From the NCBI RefSeq assembly GCF_020866845.1, contig NZ_CP086594.1:2356001-2420000 (forward strand): a stretch of 64,000 nucleotides of DNA, read 5' to 3'. The DNA is from Sphingomonas radiodurans. Lineage in GTDB: Bacteria > Pseudomonadota > Alphaproteobacteria > Sphingomonadales > Sphingomonadaceae. Positions 1-8,737 of the stretch are shown here, piece after piece. The position numbers and the translations under genes are program-made. The stretch's first letter is position 1, and the number at the start of each line of letters is the position of its first letter. Below the pieces are notes generated by a model. The model searched no databases. It saw nothing but the letters and a program-made list of their open reading frames with translations, and was not told the origin of the DNA.

Positions 1-5
1 CCTGC

Positions 6-2624
6 GTGGCTGACCCCACTGCCCCCACGCCGATGATGGCGCAATATCTCGCGCTCAAGGACGAGGCGGGGGATTGTCTGCTGTTCTATCGCATGGGCGA
101 TTTCTTCGAGCTGTTCTTCGAGGATGCGCGGATCGCGAGCGGGGTGCTCGACATCGCGCTGACCGCACGCGGCGAGCATGAGGGCACCAAGATCCCGATG
201 TGCGGCGTGCCGGTGCATGCCGCGACAGCGTATCTCCAGCGACTGATCAAGGCCGGGCATCGCGTCGCGATCGCCGAGCAGACCGAAAGCCCCGAGGCGG
301 CGCGCAAGGCGCGGGGCAGCAAGGCGCTGGTCAATCGCGCGATCGTGCGGTTTGTCACGGCGGGCACGCTGACCGAGGAGGCGTTGCTCGATGCGCGCGC
401 GGCGAACTGGTGCGTCGCGGTGGGCGAGGCGGGCGGCGCGGTGGGCATCGCGGCGGCGGATATCTCGACCGGGCGGTTCGAGGTGATTGCCTGTTCGGCG
501 CAGACGCTGGGAGCGGAGCTGGCGCGGCTTGGCGCGGCGGAAGTGATCGCAGCCGAGGACAGCGACGTTCCCGCGACCGTGTGGCGCCCGCGCGGCGATT
601 TCGACAGTGCGCGCGGCGAGGAGCGGCTGAAGCGTCTGCACGGTGTGGCGACGCTCGACGGGTTCGGGCAGTTCGACCGGGCGATGCTTGCGGCGGCGGG
701 CGGGCTGGTCGCGTATCTCGACCATAATGGGAAGGGCACGCTGCCGTTCCTGCGCGCGCCGGTGATCCGGCGGTCGGCGGAGGCGATGGCGATCGACGCA
801 GCGACGCGTGACAGCCTGGAGCTGACCTGCGCGACGGGGGGCATGCGCAAGGGCAGCCTGCTCGACGCGGTCGATCGGACGGTGACCGGCGCGGGCGCGC
901 GGCTGCTCGCGGCGGACATCGGCGCGCCACTGATGGATCGCGGCGCGATCGAGGCGCGGCTCGCGCTGGTCGGGCGGTTCCACGACGACAGCGACATGCG
1001 CGTCCGGCTGCGCGAACGGTTGCGCGCGCTGCCCGACATTGGCCGCGCGCTGGGGCGGCTCGCGGCGGGGCGGGGGAGCCCGCGCGATCTGGGGCAGTTG
1101 CGCGATGGGCTGGACGGCGCGTGGCTGCTCGGCGAGACGCTGAACTCGGCCGGTGGCGCACTGGTCGACGGGCACGCGGACGATCTGCTCGCGCACCTCG
1201 CGCCGCGCTTGCGCGGGCATGGCGAATTGATCGACCTGCTCAAGCGTGCGCTCGTCCCCTCGCCGCCGATCGATGCGGCGAACGGCGGGTATATTGCGGA
1301 GGGCTATGATGCCGCACTCGACGATCTGCGCGATGCGGGATCGGGCGGGCGGCGAGCGATTGCAGCGCTCGAAGCGCGATATCGCAGCGAGACCGGGATC
1401 AACGCGCTCAAGATCCGCCACAACAATGTGCTCGGCTATCATGTCGAGGTGCCGGCGAAGAACGGCGATGCGCTGATGAAGCCCGACAGCGGCTTCACGC
1501 ACCGCCAGACGATGGCGGGGGCGGTGCGCTTCAACGCGCCCGATCTCCACGAGGTCGCGAGCCGCGTGACGCAAGCCGGCGCGCATGCGGTCGCCGCAGA
1601 GGCGGCGCATCTCGAGGATCTGGTTGCCGCGGCACTGACGCAGGCCGAGCCGATCGCGGCGACCGCGGACGCGCTGGCGCGGCTCGATGTCGCGGCGGGG
1701 CTCGCCGAGCGCGCGGCGGAGGGGGGCTGGGCGCGGCCGGCGATCGTCAATCACCCATGTTTCGAGATCGTCGGTGGGCGGCATCCGGTGGTCGAGACAG
1801 CGGTGGCAAAGTCGGGTGAGCGATTTGTCGCGAACGATTGCGCGCTGTCGGAGCGGTCGCGGCTGTGGCTCGTGACGGGGCCGAACATGGGCGGCAAATC
1901 GACCTTCCTGCGGCAGAATGCGCTGATTGCGGTGCTCGCGCAGGCGGGCAGCTACGTCCCCGCGACGAGCGCGACGCTGGGGCTGGTCGATCGGTTGTTC
2001 AGCCGCGTCGGCGCGTCGGACAATCTGGCGCGGGGGCAATCGACCTTCATGGTCGAGATGGTCGAGACCGCGGCGATCCTGGCACAGGCGACGCCGAACA
2101 GCTTCGTGATCCTCGACGAGGTCGGGCGTGGGACGTCGACCTATGACGGGCTCGCAATCGCCTGGGCGGTGGTCGAGGCGATCCACGAGGACAATCGCTG
2201 CCGCTGCCTGTTCGCGACGCATTACCATGAGCTGACGCGGCTCGCCGAGCGCTGCGACGCGCTCTCGCTGCATCATGTGCGGGCGCGCGAGTGGAAGGGC
2301 GAGCTGGTGCTGCTGCACGAACTGGCCGACGGGCCGGCGGATCGCAGCTACGGGCTCGCCGTCGCGCGGCTGGCGGGGATGCCGCCGGCGACGGTGGCGC
2401 GCGCCAAGGCGGTGCTGGCGAAGCTCGAGGCTGGACGCGCGAAGACTGGTGGGCTGGCGGCTGGGCTCGACGACCTGCCACTGTTCGCCGCCGCGGCTGC
2501 GGCGGTCGAGGAGCAGCGCGATCCGCTGCGCGACGCGGTCGAGACGCTCGACGTGGATACGCTCAGCCCACGCGAGGCGCTCGACATGCTTTACCGGCTG
2601 AAGGCGCTCGCGCGGGAGGCGTGA
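6..2624 (+). CDS. mutS: DNA mismatch repair protein MutS
   Basis: Recognises mispairs and short loops and uses ATP to signal MutL for strand repair in the cytoplasm. The N-terminal mismatch-reading motif is visible (YRMGDFFELFFEDA, near residue 30). The C-terminal ABC-type ATPase has the Walker A motif TGPNMGGKST at about residues 624-633, then an ILDEVGRGTSTYDG Walker B/signature and the ATHYHELT switch region. At 872 aa it has full family length. The frame opens with a GTG at position 6, at the window edge, so a start further upstream cannot be excluded; the in-frame ATG at 33 is an alternative. It ends one base before the stop of the convergent downstream gene, with no spacer. The identification is very secure; only the start is uncertain. 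Confidence 0.96.
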   Translation: MADPTAPTPMMAQYLALKDEAGDCLLFYRMGDFFELFFEDARIASGVLDIALTARGEHEGTKIPMCGVPVHAATAYLQRLIKAGHRVAIAEQTESPEAARKARGSKALVNRAIVRFVTAGTLTEEALLDARAANWCVAVGEAGGAVGIAAADISTGRFEVIACSAQTLGAELARLGAAEVIAAEDSDVPATVWRPRGDFDSARGEERLKRLHGVATLDGFGQFDRAMLAAAGGLVAYLDHNGKGTLPFLRAPVIRRSAEAMAIDAATRDSLELTCATGGMRKGSLLDAVDRTVTGAGARLLAADIGAPLMDRGAIEARLALVGRFHDDSDMRVRLRERLRALPDIGRALGRLAAGRGSPRDLGQLRDGLDGAWLLGETLNSAGGALVDGHADDLLAHLAPRLRGHGELIDLLKRALVPSPPIDAANGGYIAEGYDAALDDLRDAGSGGRRAIAALEARYRSETGINALKIRHNNVLGYHVEVPAKNGDALMKPDSGFTHRQTMAGAVRFNAPDLHEVASRVTQAGAHAVAAEAAHLEDLVAAALTQAEPIAATADALARLDVAAGLAERAAEGGWARPAIVNHPCFEIVGGRHPVVETAVAKSGERFVANDCALSERSRLWLVTGPNMGGKSTFLRQNALIAVLAQAGSYVPATSATLGLVDRLFSRVGASDNLARGQSTFMVEMVETAAILAQATPNSFVILDEVGRGTSTYDGLAIAWAVVEAIHEDNRCRCLFATHYHELTRLAERCDALSLHHVRAREWKGELVLLHELADGPADRSYGLAVARLAGMPPATVARAKAVLAKLEAGRAKTGGLAAGLDDLPLFAAAAAAVEEQRDPLRDAVETLDVDTLSPREALDMLYRLKALAREA

Positions 2625-3182
2625 TCAGGTGAGCGCGGTCATGGCCTGCGCGCGCGCGACGGTTTCCGGATAGTGCGTGACGATCTGGAAGTTCGACCGG
2701 CCTTTCGCGACGACGATGACCATCGCGGTCACCTGGTCCGCGATCTTGGGATAGACCTTGCCGCCGCCGCGGAACAGTCGGCCGGCATAGCCCGCCGGGA
2801 TCAGCACCGCATAATGAAAGCGCTGCGCGTTGGGATGCGCATAGAAACCGCCGAGTTTGCCGAGGGCGGCGAAGAGCATGTTCTTCTCGTCCGCAATCGA
2901 GAGATCGGTCTCGTCCTGCGAGTACGACTTCTTGACCGGCGCCGCACCGTCCAAGCCTTTGACGTCCATGACGATCTTGCCTTCGGGGTTCTCTACCAAC
3001 TTGACCTTCTGATAGTAACCTGCGGGCTCGTTCCCCGAGTTTCCGGCGTGATTGTAGCTGTAGGCGCGCGCGGACTCGCGATGTTTCGAATCATGTCCCG
3101 CGGCATAGGAGTTATACGCCGCCTCGAACGTCGCTCTTTTGCGAAGTGCCGTGATCGCGCCTTGCGCCGTCTTCAGATCCAT
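2625..3182 (-). CDS. Unrecognised 185-aa protein between mutS and hslU
   Basis: I do not recognise this protein. The frame is open further upstream, but I start it at the ATG at 3182, which has a good Shine-Dalgarno sequence (GGGAGG) a few bases upstream; the upstream extension is low-complexity and unlike protein. There is no signal peptide or membrane segment. The product is basic and polar: a helical N-terminus, a central Asp/Glu/Lys-rich stretch (KSYSQDETDLSIADEKNM), and a C-terminus GRSNFQIVTHYPET that resembles the last strands of small RNase-toxin folds (barnase/EndoU/colicin E5/RelE type). That resemblance is a weak impression, not a match. Its stop codon abuts the mutS stop, so transcription from the two sides collides. 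No antitoxin-like partner is adjacent. Confidence 0.7.
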   Translation of the reverse strand: MDLKTAQGAITALRKRATFEAAYNSYAAGHDSKHRESARAYSYNHAGNSGNEPAGYYQKVKLVENPEGKIVMDVKGLDGAAPVKKSYSQDETDLSIADEKNMLFAALGKLGGFYAHPNAQRFHYAVLIPAGYAGRLFRGGGKVYPKIADQVTAMVIVVAKGRSNFQIVTHYPETVARAQAMTALT

Positions 3183-3264
3183 TTGCCTGCCCCTCCCGAG
3201 TCCTTTGCGATAGATTATGCCAACTATGTTGGTCACGCCAGACCGATCGTCGCGTGGCGCTCGG

Positions 3265-3293
3265 CTTGATCCCCTGCCACCGCACCCCGATAT
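3265..3293 (+). promoter_or_regulatory. Heat-shock (RpoH/sigma32-like) promoter of hslU
   Basis: CTTGAT at 3265-3270 is followed after 15 bp by CCCGATAT at 3286-3293. This closely matches the known sigma32 pattern (CTTGAAA, 11-15 bp, CCCCATNT). The -10 ends only 6-9 bp before the hslU start codon, so the transcript would begin about at the start codon. Confidence 0.6.
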
Positions 3294-3302
3294 GCCGCGG
3301 TG

Positions 3303-4598
3303 ATGAAGGACTATCTTACCCCCAAGGCGATCGTCGCCGCCCTTGACGCTCACATCATCGGACAGAAGGACGCCAAGCGCGCGGTCGCGGTTGCGATGCG
3401 CAACCGCTGGCGACGCCAGCAGCTGAGCCCCGATCTGCGTGACGAGGTGACGCCCAAGAACATCCTGATGATCGGGCCCACGGGCTGCGGCAAGACAGAG
3501 ATCAGCCGGCGGCTGGCGAAACTTGCCGATGCGCCGTTCGTGAAGGTCGAGGCGACCAAGTTCACCGAGGTCGGCTATGTCGGCCGCGACGTGGAGCAGA
3601 TCGCGCGCGACCTGGTCGAGGAAGCGGTGCGGCTGGAAAAGGAGCGCCGCCGCGTCGCGGTGAAGGACAAGGCCGAGGAAGCCGCGATGGCGCGGCTGCT
3701 CGATGCGTTGGTCGGCAAGGATTCAAGCCAGGCGACGCGCGAAAGCTTCCGCCAGCGCTTCCGCGACGGGCATCTCGAGCAGACCGAGATCGAGCTCGAT
3801 TTGCAGACCGCGCCGCAAATGCCGTTCGAGATGCCCGGCGGCGCGCAGATGGGGATGATCAACCTCGGCGAGATGTTCGGCAAGCTCGGTGGCGGGCAGA
3901 CCAAGCGGCGCAAGCTGAGCGTGCCGTCTGCGTGGGAGAAACTGGTCGAGGAAGAGGCCGACAAGCGGCTCGACCAAGACGAGGTGAGCCGCACGGCGCT
4001 GGCCGATGCCGAGGCGAACGGGATCGTCTTCCTCGACGAGATCGACAAGATCGCTGTGAGCGACGTGCGCGGCGGATCGGTGAGCCGCGAGGGCGTGCAG
4101 CGTGACCTGCTGCCGTTGATCGAAGGCACTACCGTGTCGACCAAGTATGGCCCGATGAAGACCGATCACATCCTCTTCATCGCTAGCGGGGCGTTCCATG
4201 TCGCCAAGCCAAGCGACCTGCTGCCCGAGCTGCAGGGTCGCTTGCCGATCCGTGTGGAGCTGAAGGGGCTGACCGAGGACGATTTCGTCGCGATCCTGTC
4301 CGACACGAAGGCGTCGCTGCCGTCGCAATATACCGCGCTGATCGCGACCGAGGGTGTCGATGTGTCGTTCACCGAGGATGGCATTCGCGCGGTGGCGCGA
4401 ATTGCGGCCGAAGTGAACGGCGAGATCGAGAATATCGGCGCGCGGCGGTTGCAGACGGTGATGGAGAAGCTGCTGGAGGAAGTGAGCTTCGAGGCGGAGG
4501 ATCGCGCGGGCACGGCGGTGGTGGTGGATGCGGCGTATGTCGACAAGCATCTCGCCAGCGTGGCGCGGAATACGGATCTGAGCCGGTACGTGCTGTAA
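3303..4598 (+). CDS. hslU: ATP-dependent protease ATPase subunit HslU (ClpY)
   Basis: AAA+ unfoldase that forms a hexamer and feeds unfolded proteins to the HslV peptidase; a cytoplasmic heat-shock function. Walker A (GPTGCGKT) is at about residues 58-65, followed by the pore-region motif [13 protein letters not shown] long variable intermediate (I) domain spans roughly residues 110-240, then Walker [11 protein letters not shown] and a C-terminus ending SRYVL, like the HslU tail that docks into HslV. Length (431 aa) is normal. I use the ATG at 3303; the GTG immediately before it is an alternative. No Shine-Dalgarno sequence precedes either, which fits leaderless translation from the nearby heat-shock-like promoter. 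Unusually, hslV is not adjacent: the upstream neighbour is an unrelated minus-strand gene. Confidence 0.95.
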   Translation: MKDYLTPKAIVAALDAHIIGQKDAKRAVAVAMRNRWRRQQLSPDLRDEVTPKNILMIGPTGCGKTEISRRLAKLADAPFVKVEATKFTEVGYVGRDVEQIARDLVEEAVRLEKERRRVAVKDKAEEAAMARLLDALVGKDSSQATRESFRQRFRDGHLEQTEIELDLQTAPQMPFEMPGGAQMGMINLGEMFGKLGGGQTKRRKLSVPSAWEKLVEEEADKRLDQDEVSRTALADAEANGIVFLDEIDKIAVSDVRGGSVSREGVQRDLLPLIEGTTVSTKYGPMKTDHILFIASGAFHVAKPSDLLPELQGRLPIRVELKGLTEDDFVAILSDTKASLPSQYTALIATEGVDVSFTEDGIRAVARIAAEVNGEIENIGARRLQTVMEKLLEEVSFEAEDRAGTAVVVDAAYVDKHLASVARNTDLSRYVL

Positions 4599-4602
4599 CC
4601 TA

Positions 4603-4709
4603 TGCTCCCCTCCCCTTGTGGGAGGGGCTGGGGGATGGGGTGTCTCACCGAGAGCAGCGCCCGTTGACACCCCCTCATCCCGACCCTCTCCCACGAGGGG
4701 AGAGGGAGT
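4603..4709. repeat. GC-rich palindromic repeat, family R4, convergent junction
   Basis: Intergenic inverted repeat between the convergent hslU and acyl-CoA dehydrogenase genes. The outer arms are runs of the CTCCCCTCC / GGGGAGAGGG type, and inner arms pair GGGGTGTC with GACACCCC. It resembles the elements at 7437 and 30137. It could terminate transcription from both sides by secondary structure, although there is no T-tract. Confidence 0.75.
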
Positions 4710-4712
4710 AGG

Positions 4713-5843
4713 CTACGCTTCCGCTTCCGCGCGCATCAGCGTCGCGTAGCGCTTCACGTGATGGTCGGGTGCACCGAACTGCTGCTCGATCGCGGTGGCG
4801 CGGCGGAAGTAATGGCCGACCGCCAGTTCGTCGGTCATGCCCATCCCGCCGTGCAGCTGCACCGCGTTCTGGCCGACGAAGCGTACCGCATCGGAAACCG
4901 TCGCTTTAGCCGCAGCGATGGCGCGGACGCGGGCTTCGGCATCGCCGTCGAGGTTGAGCGCGGCTAGGTACGCCGCTGAGGTCGCCTGCTCGACCGCGAT
5001 GTACATGTCGACCATGCGGTGCTGGAGCGCCTGGAAGCTGGCGAGCGGCTGGCCGAACTGCTTGCGTTCCTTGGTATACGCCACGGTATCGGCGAGCATC
5101 TTGCGCGTCAGCCCTGCCGCCTCGGCGCAGAGCGCGGCGATGCCTTCGTCGCGCGCCTGTTCGAGCAGCGGCAGCGCGTTGCCCTCCGCGCCCAGCAGCG
5201 CGTCGGCGGGCAGGCGGACGTCGGCGAGCGTGAGGTCCGACGCTGGCAGGCCGTCGATCAGGCGGTAGTCGTGGCGCGTGAGGCCGGCCACGTCGGCGGG
5301 GACGAGAAATAGCGAGACGCCGCGGATGTCGCGCGGTGCGCCCGCGGTACGCGCGGTGACCAGCAGCCAGTCGGCGCCGGGCGCGCCGGCGACGACGGTC
5401 TTGGCGCCATCGATCGCCCAGCCGTTGCCCTCGCGCCGCGCGGTCGTGGCGACGGCTTCGAGCGCCTGCCGGCTGTCTGCTTCGCCCGCCGCCAGCACGA
5501 CGCGCGTGCTGCCGTCCGCGATCTGCGCGAGGAGCGCGGTCGCGCGCGCGTCGTCGATCCGCTTCAGCAACCCGCCGGCGATCACGATCGACTCGATGTA
5601 GGGGATCGTCGCCAGTGCTTCGCCGAGGGCGTCGGCGACGACCATCGCCTCGACGCCGCTGCCACCCAAGCCGCCCAAGTCCGCCGGCAATGTCGCGCCC
5701 AGCACGCCTAGATCGCGGCCCAGCGCCTGCCACAACGCATCGGTGTCGCGCGCGCGGTGTGGATCGAACGCATGGTGCTGCGCGAGATAGCGCGTCAACG
5801 TATCGCGGAGCATCGCCTGCTCGTCGCTGAGCTTCAGATCCAT
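4713..5843 (-). CDS. Acyl-CoA dehydrogenase family protein
   Basis: Flavoprotein that introduces a trans-2,3 double bond into an acyl-CoA, passing electrons to ETF; cytoplasmic. The 376-aa product starts MDLKLSDEQAMLRDTL and shows the helical N-domain, the beta middle domain, and the C-terminal motifs ERKQFGQPLASFQALQHRM and QLHGGMGMTDEL typical of the family. The start is the ATG at 5843 with a GGGAG ribosome-binding site; the longer frame is not supported. Enzymes this short and divergent often work as heterodimers with a second dehydrogenase encoded next door (as in steroid side-chain degradation), but no partner gene is present here. It lies 55 bp downstream of the MFS pump gene on the same strand and may be read through from the efflux operon. 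The substrate is unknown. Confidence 0.9.
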   Translation of the reverse strand: MDLKLSDEQAMLRDTLTRYLAQHHAFDPHRARDTDALWQALGRDLGVLGATLPADLGGLGGSGVEAMVVADALGEALATIPYIESIVIAGGLLKRIDDARATALLAQIADGSTRVVLAAGEADSRQALEAVATTARREGNGWAIDGAKTVVAGAPGADWLLVTARTAGAPRDIRGVSLFLVPADVAGLTRHDYRLIDGLPASDLTLADVRLPADALLGAEGNALPLLEQARDEGIAALCAEAAGLTRKMLADTVAYTKERKQFGQPLASFQALQHRMVDMYIAVEQATSAAYLAALNLDGDAEARVRAIAAAKATVSDAVRFVGQNAVQLHGGMGMTDELAVGHYFRRATAIEQQFGAPDHHVKRYATLMRAEAEA

Positions 5844-5898
5844 TGCCCTCTCCCGTTTCTCGGCCCGGCTATGCGGAGCACGCGGGCAGGGCGCAAGA

Positions 5899-7434
5899 TC
5901 AATCCGCGGCGACGGCCGGCCCCCCGCCGGTCTGCGGGCGGCGGCAGAACCACACGATGATGGTGAGCGCGGCGCAGAGCCAGGAGGACAGGCGGAACAG
6001 GTCGGTCGAGGCGAGCAGATAGGCTTGGCCCACCATTTGCCGCGTGATCGCGCCGGCAGCCTGTGTCGCATCCATCCCGAGCCGCCCGAGGCTCTCGACT
6101 GCCATGCGATAGGGCATGCCGTTGCCGACCGCTTCGGAGAGCCGCGCCTGGTGCAACGCCTCGCGGCGATCCCAGGCGGTGGTGATGAGCGACGCGGCGA
6201 ACGCGCCGGCGACGAGCCGGGTGAAATTCGACAGGCCCGACGCGGACGGGATGCGCTCGGGCGGAATGCGATCCAGCGCGATCGTCAGCATCGACAGGAA
6301 GAAGGTCGCCATCGCGACGCCCTGCACCAGCAACGGCAGCATGAGATCGTAGAAGCTCGCGGTGGTCGTATAGCCCGATCGCATCCAATAGCTGATCGCG
6401 AAGAAGGTGAACGCCACCGTCGCCAGTATGCGCGCGTCGATCTTGCCCGAAAGCCGCGCGACGAATGGCGTCAGCAGCACCGCCACCACGCCGCTCGGTG
6501 CGGCCACCAGCCCGGCCCAGGTGGCGTTGTAGCCAAGTTGCGTCTGCAGCCACAGCGGCAGCAGCAGGATGTTGGCGAAGAACACCGCATAGCCGAGGCA
6601 GAAGGCCAGGCTGCCGACGGCGAAGTTGCGGTTCTTGAACAGCGACAGGTCGACGATCGGGTTCGCGTCGGTCAGCTCCCAGATCAGCCAGGCGACGAAG
6701 CTGATCGCGGATACGATGGTCAGCACGACGATCAGCGGATCGTTGAACCAATCGGCGTTCTTGCCGAGATCGAGCATGATCTGCAGCGAGCCGACCCAGA
6801 TCACGAGCAGGCACAGCCCGATCGTGTCGATCGGCACCTTGGCCGTCGGCGTCTCGCGGCTCTTGAGGTTGGACCAGCAGATCAGCCCGGCGAAGAGGCC
6901 GAAGGGCAGGTTGATCAGGAAGATCCAGCTCCAGTGATAATTGTCGGAGATGTAGCCGCCCAGGATCGGCCCCATGATCGGCGCGACGAGCGTCGTCATC
7001 GACCAGATGCCGAGCGCGGTGGCCCGCTTGTCCGACGGGAAGACCGCGATCAGCAATGCCTGGCTGCCCGGCATCATCGGGCCAGAGACCGCGCCCTGGA
7101 TCACCCGGAAGACGATCAGCGAGGTGAGGTTCCATGCGATGCCGCACAGGAACGAGGCGATGGTGAACAGCGCGAGCGAGACGCAGAAGGTGCGCACCAC
7201 GCCGAAGCGCCGCATCAGCCAGCCGGTGAGCGGCACCGAAATGCCGTTGGCGACCGCGAAGAAGGTGACGATCCAGGTCGAGTTATCCGAACTGACGCCG
7301 AGGTTGCCGGCGATCGTCGGGAGCGAGACGTTCGCGATCGTGCCGTCGAGCACCATCATGAAGGTGCCCAGCGCCAGCGCGAAGGCGACGAGCGCCAGCC
7401 GGCCGCCGGTGAGCGGGGCGGGCTGGGCGCTCAT
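5899..7434 (-). CDS. EmrB/QacA-type MFS drug exporter (DHA2 family)
   Basis: Inner-membrane proton-driven exporter of the 14-helix DHA2 family, the pump of an EmrAB-type tripartite system. The 511-aa protein has a short cytoplasmic N-terminus, then many hydrophobic segments. The family motif in the first helix (LGTFMMVLDGTIANVSLPTI) and the loop motif GWLMRRFGVVRTF are present, along with the antiporter motif region around GPMMGPILGGYI. The start is the ATG at 7434, preceded by GGGGAGGA; the longer open frame runs through the repeat element and is rejected. It is the last gene of the marR-outer membrane-adaptor-pump series, separated from the adaptor gene by a 134-bp palindromic repeat. The substrate cannot be read from sequence. 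Confidence 0.93.
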   Translation of the reverse strand: MSAQPAPLTGGRLALVAFALALGTFMMVLDGTIANVSLPTIAGNLGVSSDNSTWIVTFFAVANGISVPLTGWLMRRFGVVRTFCVSLALFTIASFLCGIAWNLTSLIVFRVIQGAVSGPMMPGSQALLIAVFPSDKRATALGIWSMTTLVAPIMGPILGGYISDNYHWSWIFLINLPFGLFAGLICWSNLKSRETPTAKVPIDTIGLCLLVIWVGSLQIMLDLGKNADWFNDPLIVVLTIVSAISFVAWLIWELTDANPIVDLSLFKNRNFAVGSLAFCLGYAVFFANILLLPLWLQTQLGYNATWAGLVAAPSGVVAVLLTPFVARLSGKIDARILATVAFTFFAISYWMRSGYTTTASFYDLMLPLLVQGVAMATFFLSMLTIALDRIPPERIPSASGLSNFTRLVAGAFAASLITTAWDRREALHQARLSEAVGNGMPYRMAVESLGRLGMDATQAAGAITRQMVGQAYLLASTDLFRLSSWLCAALTIIVWFCRRPQTGGGPAVAAD

Positions 7435-7436
7435 GC

Positions 7437-7570
7437 GTCCTCCCCATCGCAGATGGGGAGGGGGACCAGCGTAGCTGGTGGAGGGGAAATGCCGCAGGCG
7501 GGGCGCTCGTGGCATTTCCCCTCCACCATGCTTTGCATGGTCCCCCTCCCCAAGCTGTGCTTGGGGAGGA
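7437..7570. repeat. Large GC-rich palindrome, family R4, inside the efflux operon
   Basis: A long imperfect inverted repeat: a left part with CTCCCC...GGGGAG, ACCAGC...GCTGGT and GGAGGGGAAATGCC, mirrored by GGCATTTCCCCTCC, CCATG...CATGG and CTCCCCAAG...CTTGGGGAG. It forms a central stem of at least 14 bp plus side hairpins. It fills the gap between the adaptor and pump genes, where it may lower or process the pump mRNA. Confidence 0.8.
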
Positions 7571-7585
7571 TGTGCGTAGCGCACA

Positions 7586-8737
7586 TCACCGGTTCGCCGC
7601 GATGATCTGGGCGATCTTCGTCTCGACCGCGGGGTCGGCGGGCGCACTGTTGCCGCGGTATGGCACTGCCGCAGGCTGTGCGAGGCGTGGCCCGCGAACG
7701 TCGGCGGTGTCGACCGTCGCGGTCACCGACAGCCCGACGCGCAAGGGATTGGCGGCAAGCTCGCGCGGATCGAGCATGATGCGCACCGGCACGCGCTGGA
7801 CGATCTTGATCCAGTTGCCGCTGGCGTTCTGCGGCGGCAGCAAGGCGAAGGCGCTGCCGCTGCCGGCGGACAGCCCGACGACGCGGCCGTGATAGACGAC
7901 GTCGTCGCCGTACGCGTCGGCGATCACCGTCGCGCGCTGGCCGAGCCGCAAATCCTTCAGCTGCGTCTCACGGAAGTTCGCATCGACCCACAGCCGGTTG
8001 AGCGGGACGACCGCCATCAGCGGCGTGCCGGCGGCGATCTGCTGGCCGAGCTGGGCATTGCGCTGCGCCACCACGCCGTCGATCGGCGCGACGACGTGCA
8101 TGTGGCTGCGCACGATGGCGGCGCGGCGGTAATTGGCGATCGCGGCGAGGACGGCGGGGTTGGTGCCGACCGCGGTGCCCGCGACGGTGCTTTGCGCCTG
8201 AACGCGGCGGCTGCGCGCGAGGTTGAGCGCGGCGCTGGCGACCTTCACCTGATCGGCGGCGTGGCTGAGTTCCTCGCCCGAGACGGCGCCCTCGGCAGCG
8301 GCGCCGCGGCGGCGACCGTAATCGGCGCGCGCGGCGGCGAGCTGTGCCTCGGCCTGCACGACACTGGCATTAGATTCGGTGACGCGTGAGAAATCGGCGC
8401 GGGTGCCGCGTACGGCGCGCGCGAGTTCGGCTTCGGCGGCGGCGAGGTTTACGTCGGCGGTCAGCGGATCGAGGTCGATCAGCGGCTGGCCGGCCTTCAC
8501 CGACTGGGTATTGTCGGCATGCAGCGCCAGAACCGTGCCCGGATCGCGCGCGGTGATCGTGACGACGTCGCCCGCGACATAGGCGTCGTCGGTCTCCTCT
8601 TCCGGCGCCCCGAGCAGGAAGTGGAACACCGCCCAGATGGCCAGCGCGACGACCACGACGAGCCCGAGCGCGAGCAGCAGCCGGCGGCGCAGCACGGGCT
8701 TGCCGGCCGGGGGAGGGGGGACGGCGGTGTCGGTCAT
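7586..8737 (-). CDS. HlyD/EmrA-family membrane fusion (adaptor) protein
   Basis: Periplasmic adaptor that links the MFS pump to the outer-membrane channel. The 383-aa protein has a cytoplasmic start, one membrane anchor (about residues 16-36, rich in L, V and A), then EEETDDAYVAGDVVTITARDPG, which is the classic EmrA beginning of the lipoyl half-motif. A long alanine-rich alpha-helical hairpin follows, then the second lipoyl half (VVAPIDGVVAQRNAQLGQ) and a beta-barrel region. The start is the ATG at 8737, overlapping the end of the upstream outer-membrane gene by 4 bp, so translation is probably coupled. The much longer open frame reaching 9763 runs out of frame through the upstream gene and is rejected. 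Identification as an EmrA-like adaptor is secure. Confidence 0.93.
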   Translation of the reverse strand: MTDTAVPPPPAGKPVLRRRLLLALGLVVVVALAIWAVFHFLLGAPEEETDDAYVAGDVVTITARDPGTVLALHADNTQSVKAGQPLIDLDPLTADVNLAAAEAELARAVRGTRADFSRVTESNASVVQAEAQLAAARADYGRRRGAAAEGAVSGEELSHAADQVKVASAALNLARSRRVQAQSTVAGTAVGTNPAVLAAIANYRRAAIVRSHMHVVAPIDGVVAQRNAQLGQQIAAGTPLMAVVPLNRLWVDANFRETQLKDLRLGQRATVIADAYGDDVVYHGRVVGLSAGSGSAFALLPPQNASGNWIKIVQRVPVRIMLDPRELAANPLRVGLSVTATVDTADVRGPRLAQPAAVPYRGNSAPADPAVETKIAQIIAANR

